From Bacteroidota bacterium (GTDB taxonomy: Bacteria > Bacteroidota > Bacteroidia > B-17B0 > Aurantibacillaceae): a stretch of 64,000 nt of DNA. The number at the start of each line of letters is the position of its first letter. The stretch's first letter is position 1. A program made the translations under genes and the position numbers. The DNA lies in the NCBI GenBank assembly GCA_947450025.1, contig CANFTW010000006.1, positions 124,001 to 188,000 on the forward strand. The letters are read 5' to 3'. Shown here one piece after another: positions 36,307-45,292 of the stretch. The notes beneath the pieces are model-generated. The model saw only the letters and a list, made by a program, of their open reading frames with translations, did no database searches and was not told the origin of the DNA.

Positions 36307-37170
36307 ATGAAAATAATTTTAAAAATAACTTTGGTATTTCTTACAGTAGTAGGCATTTCTTCATGGATTTTTTATGAGGGAGATCAAGGACATTTTGTGT
36401 ATTTGAATGGTAAAAAACAATATGTATTAGTTGAAGGATCTGGACAACCCACCATTGTTTTTTTAACTGGCAAAGGTTGTGCTCAAACAGATTTTAAAAA
36501 AGTTTATCAACAAATAAAAAACACCAATCAAATATTTTCATACGATAGAGCGGGTTTAGGGCAATCTGAAGCGATTAGAAATGATCGACGAGTCGATACC
36601 ATGGCTTTTGAATTACATGAATTATTGATAAAAGAAAATATTAAACCTCCTTATGTTTTAGTTGGTCATTCATTAGGTGGGTATATTATGCGTTGTTTCG
36701 TGAATCAATACCCCCAATTAGTATCAGGAATGGTGTTTGTTGAGCCGTCTCATGAATATGAATTTTCAAATGGCATCGCCATTAGAACAGATTCTGATCA
36801 AGTAGTTTTTAAAAATGATTTCAAAAGTTTTTTAAAAATGGAAGGTCGATTCAAGGCTGACAAACAAGAATCAAAATTTTCATTTGATTTTGATAGCTTA
36901 GGTTTTTCAACTAATCAGAGAATCGTAAAAGGTCTAAAAATTCCTGATCAAATTCCTATTACGGTTTTAATCGCTAAAAAGGTTGACGTTGATAATGATT
37001 ACATTGACAAAGAAATGGAATACAAAATTCAATATTTTGAACATTGGAAAGAAATCAATCCTAAAGTAAAGGTAATGACCACTTTAAAGAGTGGATATTT
37101 TATACAAAAAGAAAATCCTGAGTTAGTGATTCATGAGATCTATGAATTATTAAACAAGATAGGGCAATAA
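36307..37170 (+). CDS. Alpha/beta hydrolase-fold protein with His-to-Tyr at the catalytic site
   Basis: A 287-residue protein with an N-terminal hydrophobic segment (about 4-20), probably a membrane anchor or signal. The alpha/beta-hydrolase core has the strand QPTIVFLTGKG, the YDRAGLGQSE block and the nucleophile Ser122 in GHSLGG. Family members end with a SGH(F/Y)IQ-x-x-x-PELV block that supplies the catalytic His. Here it reads SGYFIQKENPELV, so residue 264 is Tyr (codon TAT at 37096-37098). The rest of the block is intact. The protein may be inactive, or another residue may serve. It starts one base after adenine deaminase and ends directly against the convergent tdk gene. Confidence 0.85.
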   Translation: MKIILKITLVFLTVVGISSWIFYEGDQGHFVYLNGKKQYVLVEGSGQPTIVFLTGKGCAQTDFKKVYQQIKNTNQIFSYDRAGLGQSEAIRNDRRVDTMAFELHELLIKENIKPPYVLVGHSLGGYIMRCFVNQYPQLVSGMVFVEPSHEYEFSNGIAIRTDSDQVVFKNDFKSFLKMEGRFKADKQESKFSFDFDSLGFSTNQRIVKGLKIPDQIPITVLIAKKVDVDNDYIDKEMEYKIQYFEHWKEINPKVKVMTTLKSGYFIQKENPELVIHEIYELLNKIGQ

Positions 37171-37752
37171 TTATTTTCCTCTATTTGCTAAATTGTAACA
37201 ATCTCTGCATAAGGGCTCATAACTATCTGTTTCGCCTAATAATACCAAACTAGTTTCTTGTGTAGTTCGATGCGATATATGAGCTAAACTGCCGCAGTGC
37301 ATACATATTGCATGAACTTTGGTAACATACTCGGCGCATGCTAATAAAGCTGGCATAGGGCCAAATGGTTGACCTTTAAAATCCATATCTAATCCGGCAA
37401 TAATGACACGAACACCACTGTCTGCTAATTGATTACAAACATTTACTAATTCCATATCAAAAAACTGTGCTTCATCAATGCCTACCACGTCAACATCATT
37501 CGCTAATAATAAAATATTAGCAGAGGCTGGAACTGGCGTACTATGAATTTCATTTCCCTGATGAGAAACAACTTTTTCTTCATGGTAGCGTGTGTCTATT
37601 TGTGGTTTAAAAATTTCTACTTTTTGTTTAGCAAATTGTGCACGTTTTAAACGACGGATTAACTCTTCTGTTTTGCCAGAAAACATGGAGCCGCAAACAA
37701 CTTCAATCCATCCTTTGCGGCCAGTACTATGTTTAATGTTTTCTAAAAACAT
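37171..37752 (-). CDS. tdk: Thymidine kinase
   Basis: Type II thymidine kinase phosphorylates thymidine to dTMP with ATP in pyrimidine salvage. The 193-residue protein shows the P-loop GSMFSGKT (21-28), the Walker B-like DEAQFFD, and a zinc-binding lasso region with CMHC and CRDC near the C-terminus. Its stop directly abuts the stop of the plus-strand hydrolase gene with no spacer and no evident terminator between them. It is divergent from the gene at 37837. Confidence 0.95.
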   Translation of the reverse strand: MFLENIKHSTGRKGWIEVVCGSMFSGKTEELIRRLKRAQFAKQKVEIFKPQIDTRYHEEKVVSHQGNEIHSTPVPASANILLLANDVDVVGIDEAQFFDMELVNVCNQLADSGVRVIIAGLDMDFKGQPFGPMPALLACAEYVTKVHAICMHCGSLAHISHRTTQETSLVLLGETDSYEPLCRDCYNLANRGK

Positions 37753-37836
37753 GTTTATTATATATTAATAACAAAATCTAAAAATAAACTAAGTATCCAT
37801 AAAATGAAGTATTTTTAATTTTTAATTATTCACATT

Positions 37837-38487
37837 ATGCAAACGGATATTTTACAGAAGCAACTTCAAACGTCTTTAAATGAATTAAAAACGGCGATCG
37901 ATAAATTTGAGAAACATCCATCTCCTAGTGCAGAGTACACTGAAAAATTACATATAGCCATGCAGCATAGCCATAAGCTTGTATCTGCTTATTTAGTTTA
38001 TAAAGAGCATAATGATGTATCTCCTGATTTAGAGATGCATGTGAAGATTATGAATGCGCCTTCTGTTGAAGAAAAAGCAGTTATTATTGAGCCAATTAAA
38101 GAAACTAAAGTTGCTGACCCTGTTCCTATTTGGATAAAGCAAGAAGCGAAACAGGAAGAGTCTGTTATAGAGCCAATTAAAGAAACTATAATTGAAAAGG
38201 ATATAGAGCCTGTTATTGAAAAAGAAGCTCCAGTCATTGAAATCAAATCAGAAAAACATGACTTGCCAAAAATCATGATTAGTATCAATGATAAATTTCG
38301 ATTTATCAATGAGTTATTTGCTTCTAATGCCGTGGAATATAATATTGCTATTGAACAAATTAATTCAGCTTCTTCGTTACAAGATTTAACTAATTATTTA
38401 AATGGATTAAAGCAAATTTATGCCTGGAAAGAAGAGCATGAAGTTGTAAAAAATTTATATGCATTAGCTCAAAAACGTTTTTCTTAA
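37837..38487 (+). CDS. Unknown two-domain protein with a Glu/Pro/Ile-rich linker
   Basis: A 216-residue soluble protein. Residues 1-75 look helical. The middle (about 80-148) is a low-complexity linker of imperfect EPIKET / EPVIEKE units, including a 19-base direct repeat near 38089 and 38170. The C-terminal 65 residues (ISINDKFRFINELF, then LTNYLNGLKQIY) are compact and recalled from other Bacteroidota proteins of unknown function. No enzyme motif is visible. It stands between tdk (divergent) and an M28 peptidase gene. Confidence 0.72.
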   Translation: MQTDILQKQLQTSLNELKTAIDKFEKHPSPSAEYTEKLHIAMQHSHKLVSAYLVYKEHNDVSPDLEMHVKIMNAPSVEEKAVIIEPIKETKVADPVPIWIKQEAKQEESVIEPIKETIIEKDIEPVIEKEAPVIEIKSEKHDLPKIMISINDKFRFINELFASNAVEYNIAIEQINSASSLQDLTNYLNGLKQIYAWKEEHEVVKNLYALAQKRFS

Positions 38488-38546
38488 ACATGCGATTGTT
38501 TTCTTTATCATCCTTTGAACATAGTTAACATCACATTTTTAAATTC

Positions 38547-39695
38547 ATGAAACCATTCTTCTTTATTTTTATAACATTACTGTGGATTAATTCCTTTGGG
38601 CAAGATACCGTATATGCCCGTCAAGTTATTAAGAAACTGACATCTAAAGAATTTTTAGGCAGGGGCTATGTCAATAATGGAGTGAATAAGGCAGCAAGTT
38701 ATTTGGTAAAAGAATTAAAAAGTATTGGCGTATCTAAATTCGAAAAATCCTATTCGCAATTTTATACATTTCCAGTAAATACATTTCCAAACAACCTATC
38801 AGTTGTTTTAAATGGAAAACTTTTGGTAGCAGGGAAACATTATTTAATAGAACCAACATCAAAAACCATAAAGCAAGGTTTTCAATTATTCAAAACAGAC
38901 AGCGTCACTTATCAAGCTATTGATGGAAATAAGCCAGCTGCATTGCAGATTAAATTAAAAAAGAAATTAACCTATACCGTTGCGACTTCTTTATCTAATC
39001 AAACCATCATAGAATTATTGAAGGATTCTTTTCCTTATGATTTAAAAACCATGGATGTTATTTTTGAAAATAAATTCATTTCACAGTTTAGTTGCCAAAA
39101 TATAGCAGGATTTATCAAAGGGACTCAACAACCTGATAGCTTTATCGTGTATACTGCTCATTATGACCATTTGGGAGCGATTGGTAAAGATGCTTATTTT
39201 CCAGGGGCTAATGATAATGCCAGCGGAGTAAGTGTATTATTAAATTTAGCAAAGTATTATAAAGCACATCCAGCGAAATATTCGATTGCCTTTGTTTTTT
39301 TTAGCGGCGAAGAAGCAGGATTGTTAGGTTCTAAATACTATTCGGAACATCCTATGTTTTCCTTATCCAAAATTAAGTTTTTAACCAATCTTGATTTATT
39401 AGGAACAGGCGATGAAGGGATTATGGTGGTGAATGCAACGGTGTTTAAAAATCAGTTTGATAAGTTAAATCAGATTAATCTTGAGCAACAGTATTTAAAA
39501 CAAATTAAGCAACGTGGAAAAGCTGCCAATAGTGATCATTATTGGTTTACGGAGAAGGGGGTGCCTAGTTTTTTTATTTATACAATGGGAGGCATACAAG
39601 CTTATCACGACATTTACGATATTGAAAAAACACTTCCTTTGACCAAGTATCTGGAGGTCTGCAAACTCTTAATTGACTTTAATAGTAAGCTGTAA
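38547..39695 (+). CDS. Secreted zinc aminopeptidase, family M28
   Basis: A 382-residue exported metallopeptidase with a signal peptide ending near SFGQ (residue 19). The M28 two-zinc site is complete: His205 and Asp207 in AHYDHLG, Asp223 in GANDNASG, the catalytic Glu pair 255-256 in SGEEAGLLGS, Asp283 in NLDLLG and a final His in AYHDIYD. These enzymes release N-terminal amino acids in the periplasm or outside the cell. The approximately 180 residues before the catalytic domain contain a protease-associated-like region. A bidirectional terminator follows. Confidence 0.93.
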   Translation: MKPFFFIFITLLWINSFGQDTVYARQVIKKLTSKEFLGRGYVNNGVNKAASYLVKELKSIGVSKFEKSYSQFYTFPVNTFPNNLSVVLNGKLLVAGKHYLIEPTSKTIKQGFQLFKTDSVTYQAIDGNKPAALQIKLKKKLTYTVATSLSNQTIIELLKDSFPYDLKTMDVIFENKFISQFSCQNIAGFIKGTQQPDSFIVYTAHYDHLGAIGKDAYFPGANDNASGVSVLLNLAKYYKAHPAKYSIAFVFFSGEEAGLLGSKYYSEHPMFSLSKIKFLTNLDLLGTGDEGIMVVNATVFKNQFDKLNQINLEQQYLKQIKQRGKAANSDHYWFTEKGVPSFFIYTMGGIQAYHDIYDIEKTLPLTKYLEVCKLLIDFNSKL

Positions 39696-39711
39696 TTATA
39701 TTTTTGATTAA

Positions 39712-39742
39712 AAAATGGCGATAAATATTATCGCCATTTTAT
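39712..39742. terminator. Bidirectional terminator, M28 peptidase / acyl-CoA carboxylase
   Basis: The arms AAAATGGCGATA (39712-39723) and TATCGCCATTTT (39729-39740) have T-rich flanks on both strands and separate two convergent genes. Confidence 0.87.
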
Positions 39743-41287
39743 TTATAAAGGGATATTACCGTGTTTTTTCTTAGGTAATTTATCCGATTTATTTTCTAAC
39801 ATTTTAAAAGCACGAATTAATTTTTCTCGGGTTTGATCAGGTCTAATGACTTCATCAATAAATCCTCTTTCTGCTGCACGGTATGGGTTAGCAAACATGG
39901 TTTGATATTCAGCTTCTTTTTCTTTCCATTTCTCATCCTTGTTAGTTGCTGCCGATATTTCATTTTTAAAAATAATTTCTGCAGCTCCTTTAGCGCCCAT
40001 AACAGCAATTTCAGCACTTGGCCAAGCATAATTCATATCAGCACCAATGTGTTTACTGTTCATCACGTCATAAGCGCCACCGTATGCTTTACGAGTAATC
40101 ACAGTAATTCTTGGAACAGTTGCTTCACTAAATGCATATAATAATTTAGCTCCGTTTGTAATAATGGCATTCCATTCTTGGTCTGTTCCTGGTAAAAATC
40201 CGGGCACATCTTCAAACACTAATAATGGAATATTAAAGCAATCACAGAATCTTACAAAACGCGCAGCTTTCGTAGATGAATGGATATCTAAAACACCCGC
40301 TAATACAGCTGGTTGATTTGCTACTATACCAATGGAACGCCCTGCTAAACGAGCAAAGCCAACAACGATGTTTTCAGCAAAATGTTTATGTATTTCTAAA
40401 AAGCTTTGATCATCAATTACTTTTTCAATCACTTCTCTGATATCGTAAGGTTGATTAGCGTTTTCTGGGATTATAGTATTTAATTCTGGTCTTGATTCAG
40501 AGCCTGAACTTTCGTATGGAATACTAGGAGCATCTTCCTCACAGTTTTGAGGAACATAACTTAATATTTGTTTGATATTATTAATAGCTTCAATTTCGTT
40601 TGCACATGCAAAATGAGTGACACCACTTTTACTAGCATGTGTCATTGCTCCGCCTAATTCTTCTGAGGTGACCTCTTCATGAGTAACAGTTTTCACAACG
40701 TTAGGTCCAGTCACAAACATGTAACTTGTATTCTCAACCATTAAAATAAAGTCAGTCATGGCAGGGCTATATACAGCACCTCCAGCGCATGGCCCCATAA
40801 TTCCAGATAACTGAGGAATCACCCCACTTGCTCTTACATTACGATAAAATATATCGGCATAACCTCCCAAAGACACAACACCTTCTTGGATACGAGCTCC
40901 ACCACTATCATTTAATCCAATAAAAGGTGCGCCATTTTTCATGGCTAAGTCCATCACTTTACAGATTTTCTCTGCATGAGTTTCTGATAAAGAACCACCA
41001 AATACGGTGAAGTCTTGAGAGAAGACATACACTAAACGACCATTAACGGTTCCGTATCCAGTCACAACCCCATCTCCTAAATACTGTTCTTTTTCTAAAC
41101 CAAAATCTTTACTACGATGGGTAACCATCATCCCAATTTCTTCAAAGCTTCCTTCATCCAATAAAAAATGTAAACGCTCGCGGGCAGTTAACTTTCCTTT
41201 TTTGTGCTGAGAATCAATTCGCTTTTGTCCCCCACCTAAAAGCGCTTCTGCTTGTTTTTGTTCTAATAGGGCTATTTTTGAGTCCAT
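39743..41287 (-). CDS. Acyl-CoA carboxylase beta subunit (propionyl-CoA carboxylase type)
   Basis: The carboxyltransferase subunit moves CO2 from carboxybiotin to an acyl-CoA, most likely propionyl-CoA giving methylmalonyl-CoA. The 514-residue protein has the N-terminal [17 protein letters not shown], the two crotonase-like halves with [11 protein letters not shown], the oxyanion GGARIQEGV and [12 protein letters not shown] blocks, and the C-terminal [11 protein letters not shown] and [14 protein letters not shown] blocks. No biotin-carboxylase or biotin-carrier gene lies beside it. Substrate is by family resemblance only. Confidence 0.92.
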   Translation of the reverse strand: MDSKIALLEQKQAEALLGGGQKRIDSQHKKGKLTARERLHFLLDEGSFEEIGMMVTHRSKDFGLEKEQYLGDGVVTGYGTVNGRLVYVFSQDFTVFGGSLSETHAEKICKVMDLAMKNGAPFIGLNDSGGARIQEGVVSLGGYADIFYRNVRASGVIPQLSGIMGPCAGGAVYSPAMTDFILMVENTSYMFVTGPNVVKTVTHEEVTSEELGGAMTHASKSGVTHFACANEIEAINNIKQILSYVPQNCEEDAPSIPYESSGSESRPELNTIIPENANQPYDIREVIEKVIDDQSFLEIHKHFAENIVVGFARLAGRSIGIVANQPAVLAGVLDIHSSTKAARFVRFCDCFNIPLLVFEDVPGFLPGTDQEWNAIITNGAKLLYAFSEATVPRITVITRKAYGGAYDVMNSKHIGADMNYAWPSAEIAVMGAKGAAEIIFKNEISAATNKDEKWKEKEAEYQTMFANPYRAAERGFIDEVIRPDQTREKLIRAFKMLENKSDKLPKKKHGNIPL

Positions 41288-41365
41288 AATATTTAGTTTA
41301 ATCTCTAATATTGGAGATGATTGATTTAAGTATTTAAGGTTTAAATATACAATTTTGTGTTTTAA

Positions 41366-42610
41366 TTATGTTTTTTTTGGCGCATGAAATGGCTTTTTCT
41401 TAAAGCCAGGTTTTGATTTATTTCCAGACGGACGAGGCTTGTCAAATTTCTTTTTAGCCGCATCAGGGTTGTATTCAGGCCCTTTTCCAAACTCTTCGGG
41501 AATTGGCATTTTTATCACGTCAATTCCCATTAAAGCTTCAATTTGCGCAAAACGCGGTTGGTCTTTTTCGTTAATAAATGTGATGGCTACTCCTTCTTTG
41601 GCAGCACGAGCGGTTCGTCCAATTCGGTGGATATAATCTTCTGGATCAGGTGGAGCATCATAGTTTACTACTAATGAAATGCCGTCCACATCAATCCCAC
41701 GAGATAAAATGTCAGTGCCAATTAAGATTCTTAATTTACGAGCTTTGAAATTTCGCATAATTTCTTCACGCTCGGTTTGCTCTAAATCTGAAGAAAAACC
41801 TTGAACAGAATATTTTAAAGCTTTAAATGTTTGCGCGAGTTCTTTAACTTTTTCTTTAGTTGAAGAGAAAATAATCACCGAAGAAAAATCTTCATTCTTT
41901 AGAATCTCTTTTAATAATTTTTCTTTTTGTCCATCGTAAACTACATACGCTTGTTGAACGATACCCGCAGCTGGCTTAGAAATGGCAATATTAATCGACT
42001 CCGGGTTTTGTAATAAATGTCCAGCAAGTACTCTTATTTTTGGAGCCATCGTTGCTGAGAACATAACCGTTTGTCTTTTTTCAGGAACGTACTTTAAAAT
42101 AGTTTTAATATCATCGGCAAAACCCATATCTAACATGCGATCAGCTTCATCTAAAATTAAATGTTCGATGGTATCAAATTTTACATCTCCGGATTGTAAT
42201 AAAGCAATTAAACGGCCTGGGGTTGCAATCACGATATCCACACCTTCGCGTAAAGCTCTTGCTTGGCGTTCCCAAGTTACACCATCATTACCTCCATAAA
42301 TACCTATAGAGCTAACTCCGCAAAAATAAGCCATGCCCTCAATTTGTTGGTCAATTTGTAAAACTAATTCACGCGTAGGGGCAATGATTAGTGTGTTGAT
42401 GCCACCTTTTTTTGTTTTGATAATTTTATCTAAAATGGGCAATACAAAGGCAGCTGTTTTTCCTGTTCCTGTTTGTGCGCAAGCAATTAAATCTTTTCCA
42501 GCTTGAATGACAGGAATCGCTTGTTGCTGAATAGGAGTTGGTAGTTTGTATCCCATGGATTGCAAACCGTCTATTAATGATTGATCGAAATTAAAATCGT
42601 TGAATGTCAA
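41366..42610 (-). CDS. DEAD-box RNA helicase (RhlE-like)
   Basis: A 414-residue ATP-dependent RNA helicase. The Q motif (FDQ, then PTPIQQQAIP), motif I AQTGTGKT (45-52), the DEAD box, SAT, and motif VI HRIGRTAR are all present, with a short basic C-terminal tail (KPRPSGNKSKPGFKKK). RhlE-like enzymes remodel rRNA or help RNA decay. The start is a TTG; no in-frame ATG lies between the upstream stop and the conserved N-terminus, so a non-ATG start is required. It is divergent from pgeF. Confidence 0.93.
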   Translation of the reverse strand: MTFNDFNFDQSLIDGLQSMGYKLPTPIQQQAIPVIQAGKDLIACAQTGTGKTAAFVLPILDKIIKTKKGGINTLIIAPTRELVLQIDQQIEGMAYFCGVSSIGIYGGNDGVTWERQARALREGVDIVIATPGRLIALLQSGDVKFDTIEHLILDEADRMLDMGFADDIKTILKYVPEKRQTVMFSATMAPKIRVLAGHLLQNPESINIAISKPAAGIVQQAYVVYDGQKEKLLKEILKNEDFSSVIIFSSTKEKVKELAQTFKALKYSVQGFSSDLEQTEREEIMRNFKARKLRILIGTDILSRGIDVDGISLVVNYDAPPDPEDYIHRIGRTARAAKEGVAITFINEKDQPRFAQIEALMGIDVIKMPIPEEFGKGPEYNPDAAKKKFDKPRPSGNKSKPGFKKKPFHAPKKT

Positions 42611-42680
42611 AAGAATATGTATTTATTTAGTTAATTTTCAAAGGCCTAATTTACTAATTTTATAGCGAAAAGACGATTAA

Positions 42681-43388
42681 ATGTATTGGATAAAAACGGA
42701 CTCTATTAACACTATTCATGGCTTTTCTACCAGACATGGTGGCGTGTCTTCTATGCCTTTTTCAAGTTTAAATCTAGGTGGCACGGAGGATTTATTAGAG
42801 CACATAGCCGAAAATCGAAAGCGTGCCTTAAGTGCCTTAGGCATAGATATGAATCAAGTATCTTATCTTAATCAAATCCATAGTAATATTGTTTGCCAGG
42901 CAAGTGCAGGGAAACAAACCGGCGATGCTTTGGTAACCCGTCAAAAAAACTTAGCGATAGCTGTGGGGGCTGCGGATTGTTATCCAGTATTATTTTATGA
43001 TGAAAAAAATCAAGTGATTGGAGCTGCTCATTGCGGATGGAAAGGAACTGTTTATAAGATAGTTAATAACACCATTCAAGAAATGGTAAATTTAGGTGCT
43101 GAGCTAGAACATATTAAAGTTGCCATTGGTCAAGGGATTTGTAAAGCAAATTATCAAGTGAGTGAAGATGTTATCAAACAATTTTCGGATGCTGGTTTTT
43201 CAGATGATTGTTGGACTGGAAGACAATTAGATTTATTACAAGCAAACAAATTTATAGCTCTACAATGTGGAATTAAACCAGAGCATATTTGGTGTATGAA
43301 TCGTTGTACAACTGAAGATGATTTCTTTTCATATAGACGAGATCAAGGAAAAACAGGAAGAATGTGGGCAGTTATTATGTTGAAATAA
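42681..43388 (+). CDS. pgeF: Peptidoglycan editing factor / multicopper-like laccase-domain protein
   Basis: A 235-residue YfiH/PgeF family protein. Members have been described as editing misincorporated residues from murein precursors and as purine nucleoside phosphorylase-like enzymes. Landmarks are the QIHSN motif with His, AADCYPVLFYD, the HCGWKGTV motif and the C-terminal CTTEDDFFSYRRD block. The metal-binding His and Cys residues are retained. It is cytoplasmic with no signal peptide. The small membrane-protein gene begins 16 bases later. Confidence 0.9.
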   Translation: MYWIKTDSINTIHGFSTRHGGVSSMPFSSLNLGGTEDLLEHIAENRKRALSALGIDMNQVSYLNQIHSNIVCQASAGKQTGDALVTRQKNLAIAVGAADCYPVLFYDEKNQVIGAAHCGWKGTVYKIVNNTIQEMVNLGAELEHIKVAIGQGICKANYQVSEDVIKQFSDAGFSDDCWTGRQLDLLQANKFIALQCGIKPEHIWCMNRCTTEDDFFSYRRDQGKTGRMWAVIMLK

Positions 43389-43404
43389 TTATTAAATTTG
43401 TATT

Positions 43405-43665
43405 GTGAAAAAATACTATTTTGTAATATTTATCCTTTTGGTTTTGCTTTCATGGCCAACCCTAACAGAGGCACAATGTGCTATGTGTAAAGCAACAGTT
43501 GAAAGCAGTCAAGGTCAAAAAAACTCAGTGGCTGGTGGTATCAATCAAGGAATCATTTATTTGATGTTGATTCCTTATGTATTAATGGCCTTTATTTTCA
43601 GAAAACAAATTGCAGCCGTTTGGAAATTAGTTAGAGGTAAACGCGTTTCCGACGACGATTTGTAG
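43405..43665 (+). CDS. Small membrane protein with a CxxC motif
   Basis: An 86-residue protein with a GTG start. A signal or anchor segment (about 5-22) is followed by CAMCKATVE and then a second hydrophobic segment (about 48-64), ending in a basic and acidic tail. The CxxC pair just after the first segment would sit on the periplasmic side and could be redox-active or bind metal; that is inference. I recall this type near pgeF in other Bacteroidota, but not its function. It is convergent with bshC with three bases between. Confidence 0.72.
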   Translation: MKKYYFVIFILLVLLSWPTLTEAQCAMCKATVESSQGQKNSVAGGINQGIIYLMLIPYVLMAFIFRKQIAAVWKLVRGKRVSDDDL

Positions 43666-43668
43666 ATT

Positions 43669-45270
43669 TTATTTTTCTATTAAAGCACTATACTCAAATT
43701 TTTCTAAGTCATAAGTCAGAGTTTCCATTACGCTCGTTATAAAATCTTTTCCGTATTTAGTATAATACATGCCAACATTATCATATCGTTCTTGCGGAGT
43801 TCCTTTAGGAAATAATTTTTCTTTAATGCTCCAAATTTGATTGATGTCTGTTTCCGATTTTTGTTTTAAAGCTCTATTAATTTTTTGCTCAATCATAGAA
43901 ATGCCATTGACAGCTTTTTGTTTTTCGGCTTCAGTTGTGCCTACCAATGTTTTATCAATACGATTTACGGTTTCAATGATTGACGCATAAAGTTCAGTTA
44001 ATTGCTTTTTTGCTTCTTCTAAATGAATATCGTTGTGTTGTGTTTTAATAAACTGTTTTACTAAATCTTCACCGTTTTTAAATGTATCATTAATTGATAA
44101 GTTAAGCTTTTGCAATTTGTTTAGTGTGCCTTTATCAAGTAGCATTACAAAATGACGAGGCATTAAAATTGGTAAATGAATATTGAATGCTTCAAACATT
44201 GTTTTGTATTCCAGCCAATAAGCAAGTTCACCTGGACCGCCAACATAAGCAATATTTGGTAATATTTTTTGCTGATATAATGGACGCAGCACCACATTTG
44301 GACTTAATTTTTCTGGAGAAATTTGAATAATACTTTCAATTTCTTCTTTTGAAAAACTAATCTTTGTATTTAAAACGACAAAACGTTCGCCTTGTTTTTC
44401 GATGCGCTCTCTTAATCCTTTTTCTTTATAAAAAATATTAATTTCTCGAGGAGTAACTTGAGCTGAATAGTTTTTTTGGAGTTCGGTAATGGTGTTTGAT
44501 ACTAATTTATAACATGTATTTTCGAAAATATCTTTTTTAAATTCTTCTTTAAATAATTGTTTTAGTTCAGAATCGTTCCCGTCTAAAATTACAATACCAT
44601 GTTCTCCAAAAAGCTCATTTACTAGGTAACGTGTGGCATCTGCTAAATTGCTATGTTTCAAGTATGCTGTTTCAAATACCGTTAGTATTTCATTTGCTTT
44701 TTCACTTTCACCTAAAATAGTTTTTAATTCAGTAATCACTTCTTGCAATCCTTCAGTGCTAAATTCTCCAACACTGCCTTTTTGACTACTATTCCAAACT
44801 ACTTTTTTGCCAAACACATTTGCATGATTAATTTCTTCAAAATCATGGTCTTCGCTTGCCATCCAATATACTGGTACAAAATTTTTATCTGAAAAATTTT
44901 CTTTTAATGCCTTACATAAATTGATGGTACTTGCTATTTTATAAATAAAATATAATGGCCCTGTAAATAAACATAATTGATGCCCTGTTGCAACGGTAAA
45001 GGTTTGACTAGACGCTAATGAGTTAATGTTTTCAATTGAAACAGATGTCGAGTTGTGACTTAGTTGAGATTGTTTGAGTAAAGCTGAAACAAGAACACTT
45101 CTATTTAAGGTGTCATATTTTGTATTATCAAAGTAATTCGAAAAATCTTGTTTGCTAATATGATGATGATAAAATGGCGTTACTTGATTAGATTGAGATA
45201 TATAATCTTCAAATAATGAAGAAAATAAGCCTGTGTCTTTTAGTGCGATATTTTGTTTGTTAAATAACAT
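43669..45270 (-). CDS. bshC: Bacillithiol biosynthesis protein BshC
   Basis: BshC is the putative cysteine-adding enzyme of bacillithiol synthesis, the low-molecular-weight thiol of Firmicutes and many Bacteroidota. The 533-residue length is typical. Landmarks are PFYHHHI near the N-terminus, TGHQLCLFTGPLYFIYK, PVYWMASEDHDFEEI and the GGPGELAYWLEYK region, with a coiled-coil segment at about 400-470. The bshA and bshB partners are not in this window. It starts 22 bases after fhs stops, so the two may be cotranscribed. Confidence 0.93.
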   Translation of the reverse strand: MLFNKQNIALKDTGLFSSLFEDYISQSNQVTPFYHHHISKQDFSNYFDNTKYDTLNRSVLVSALLKQSQLSHNSTSVSIENINSLASSQTFTVATGHQLCLFTGPLYFIYKIASTINLCKALKENFSDKNFVPVYWMASEDHDFEEINHANVFGKKVVWNSSQKGSVGEFSTEGLQEVITELKTILGESEKANEILTVFETAYLKHSNLADATRYLVNELFGEHGIVILDGNDSELKQLFKEEFKKDIFENTCYKLVSNTITELQKNYSAQVTPREINIFYKEKGLRERIEKQGERFVVLNTKISFSKEEIESIIQISPEKLSPNVVLRPLYQQKILPNIAYVGGPGELAYWLEYKTMFEAFNIHLPILMPRHFVMLLDKGTLNKLQKLNLSINDTFKNGEDLVKQFIKTQHNDIHLEEAKKQLTELYASIIETVNRIDKTLVGTTEAEKQKAVNGISMIEQKINRALKQKSETDINQIWSIKEKLFPKGTPQERYDNVGMYYTKYGKDFITSVMETLTYDLEKFEYSALIEK

Positions 45271-45292
45271 AAGTTAAAGATATCATTTTTGA

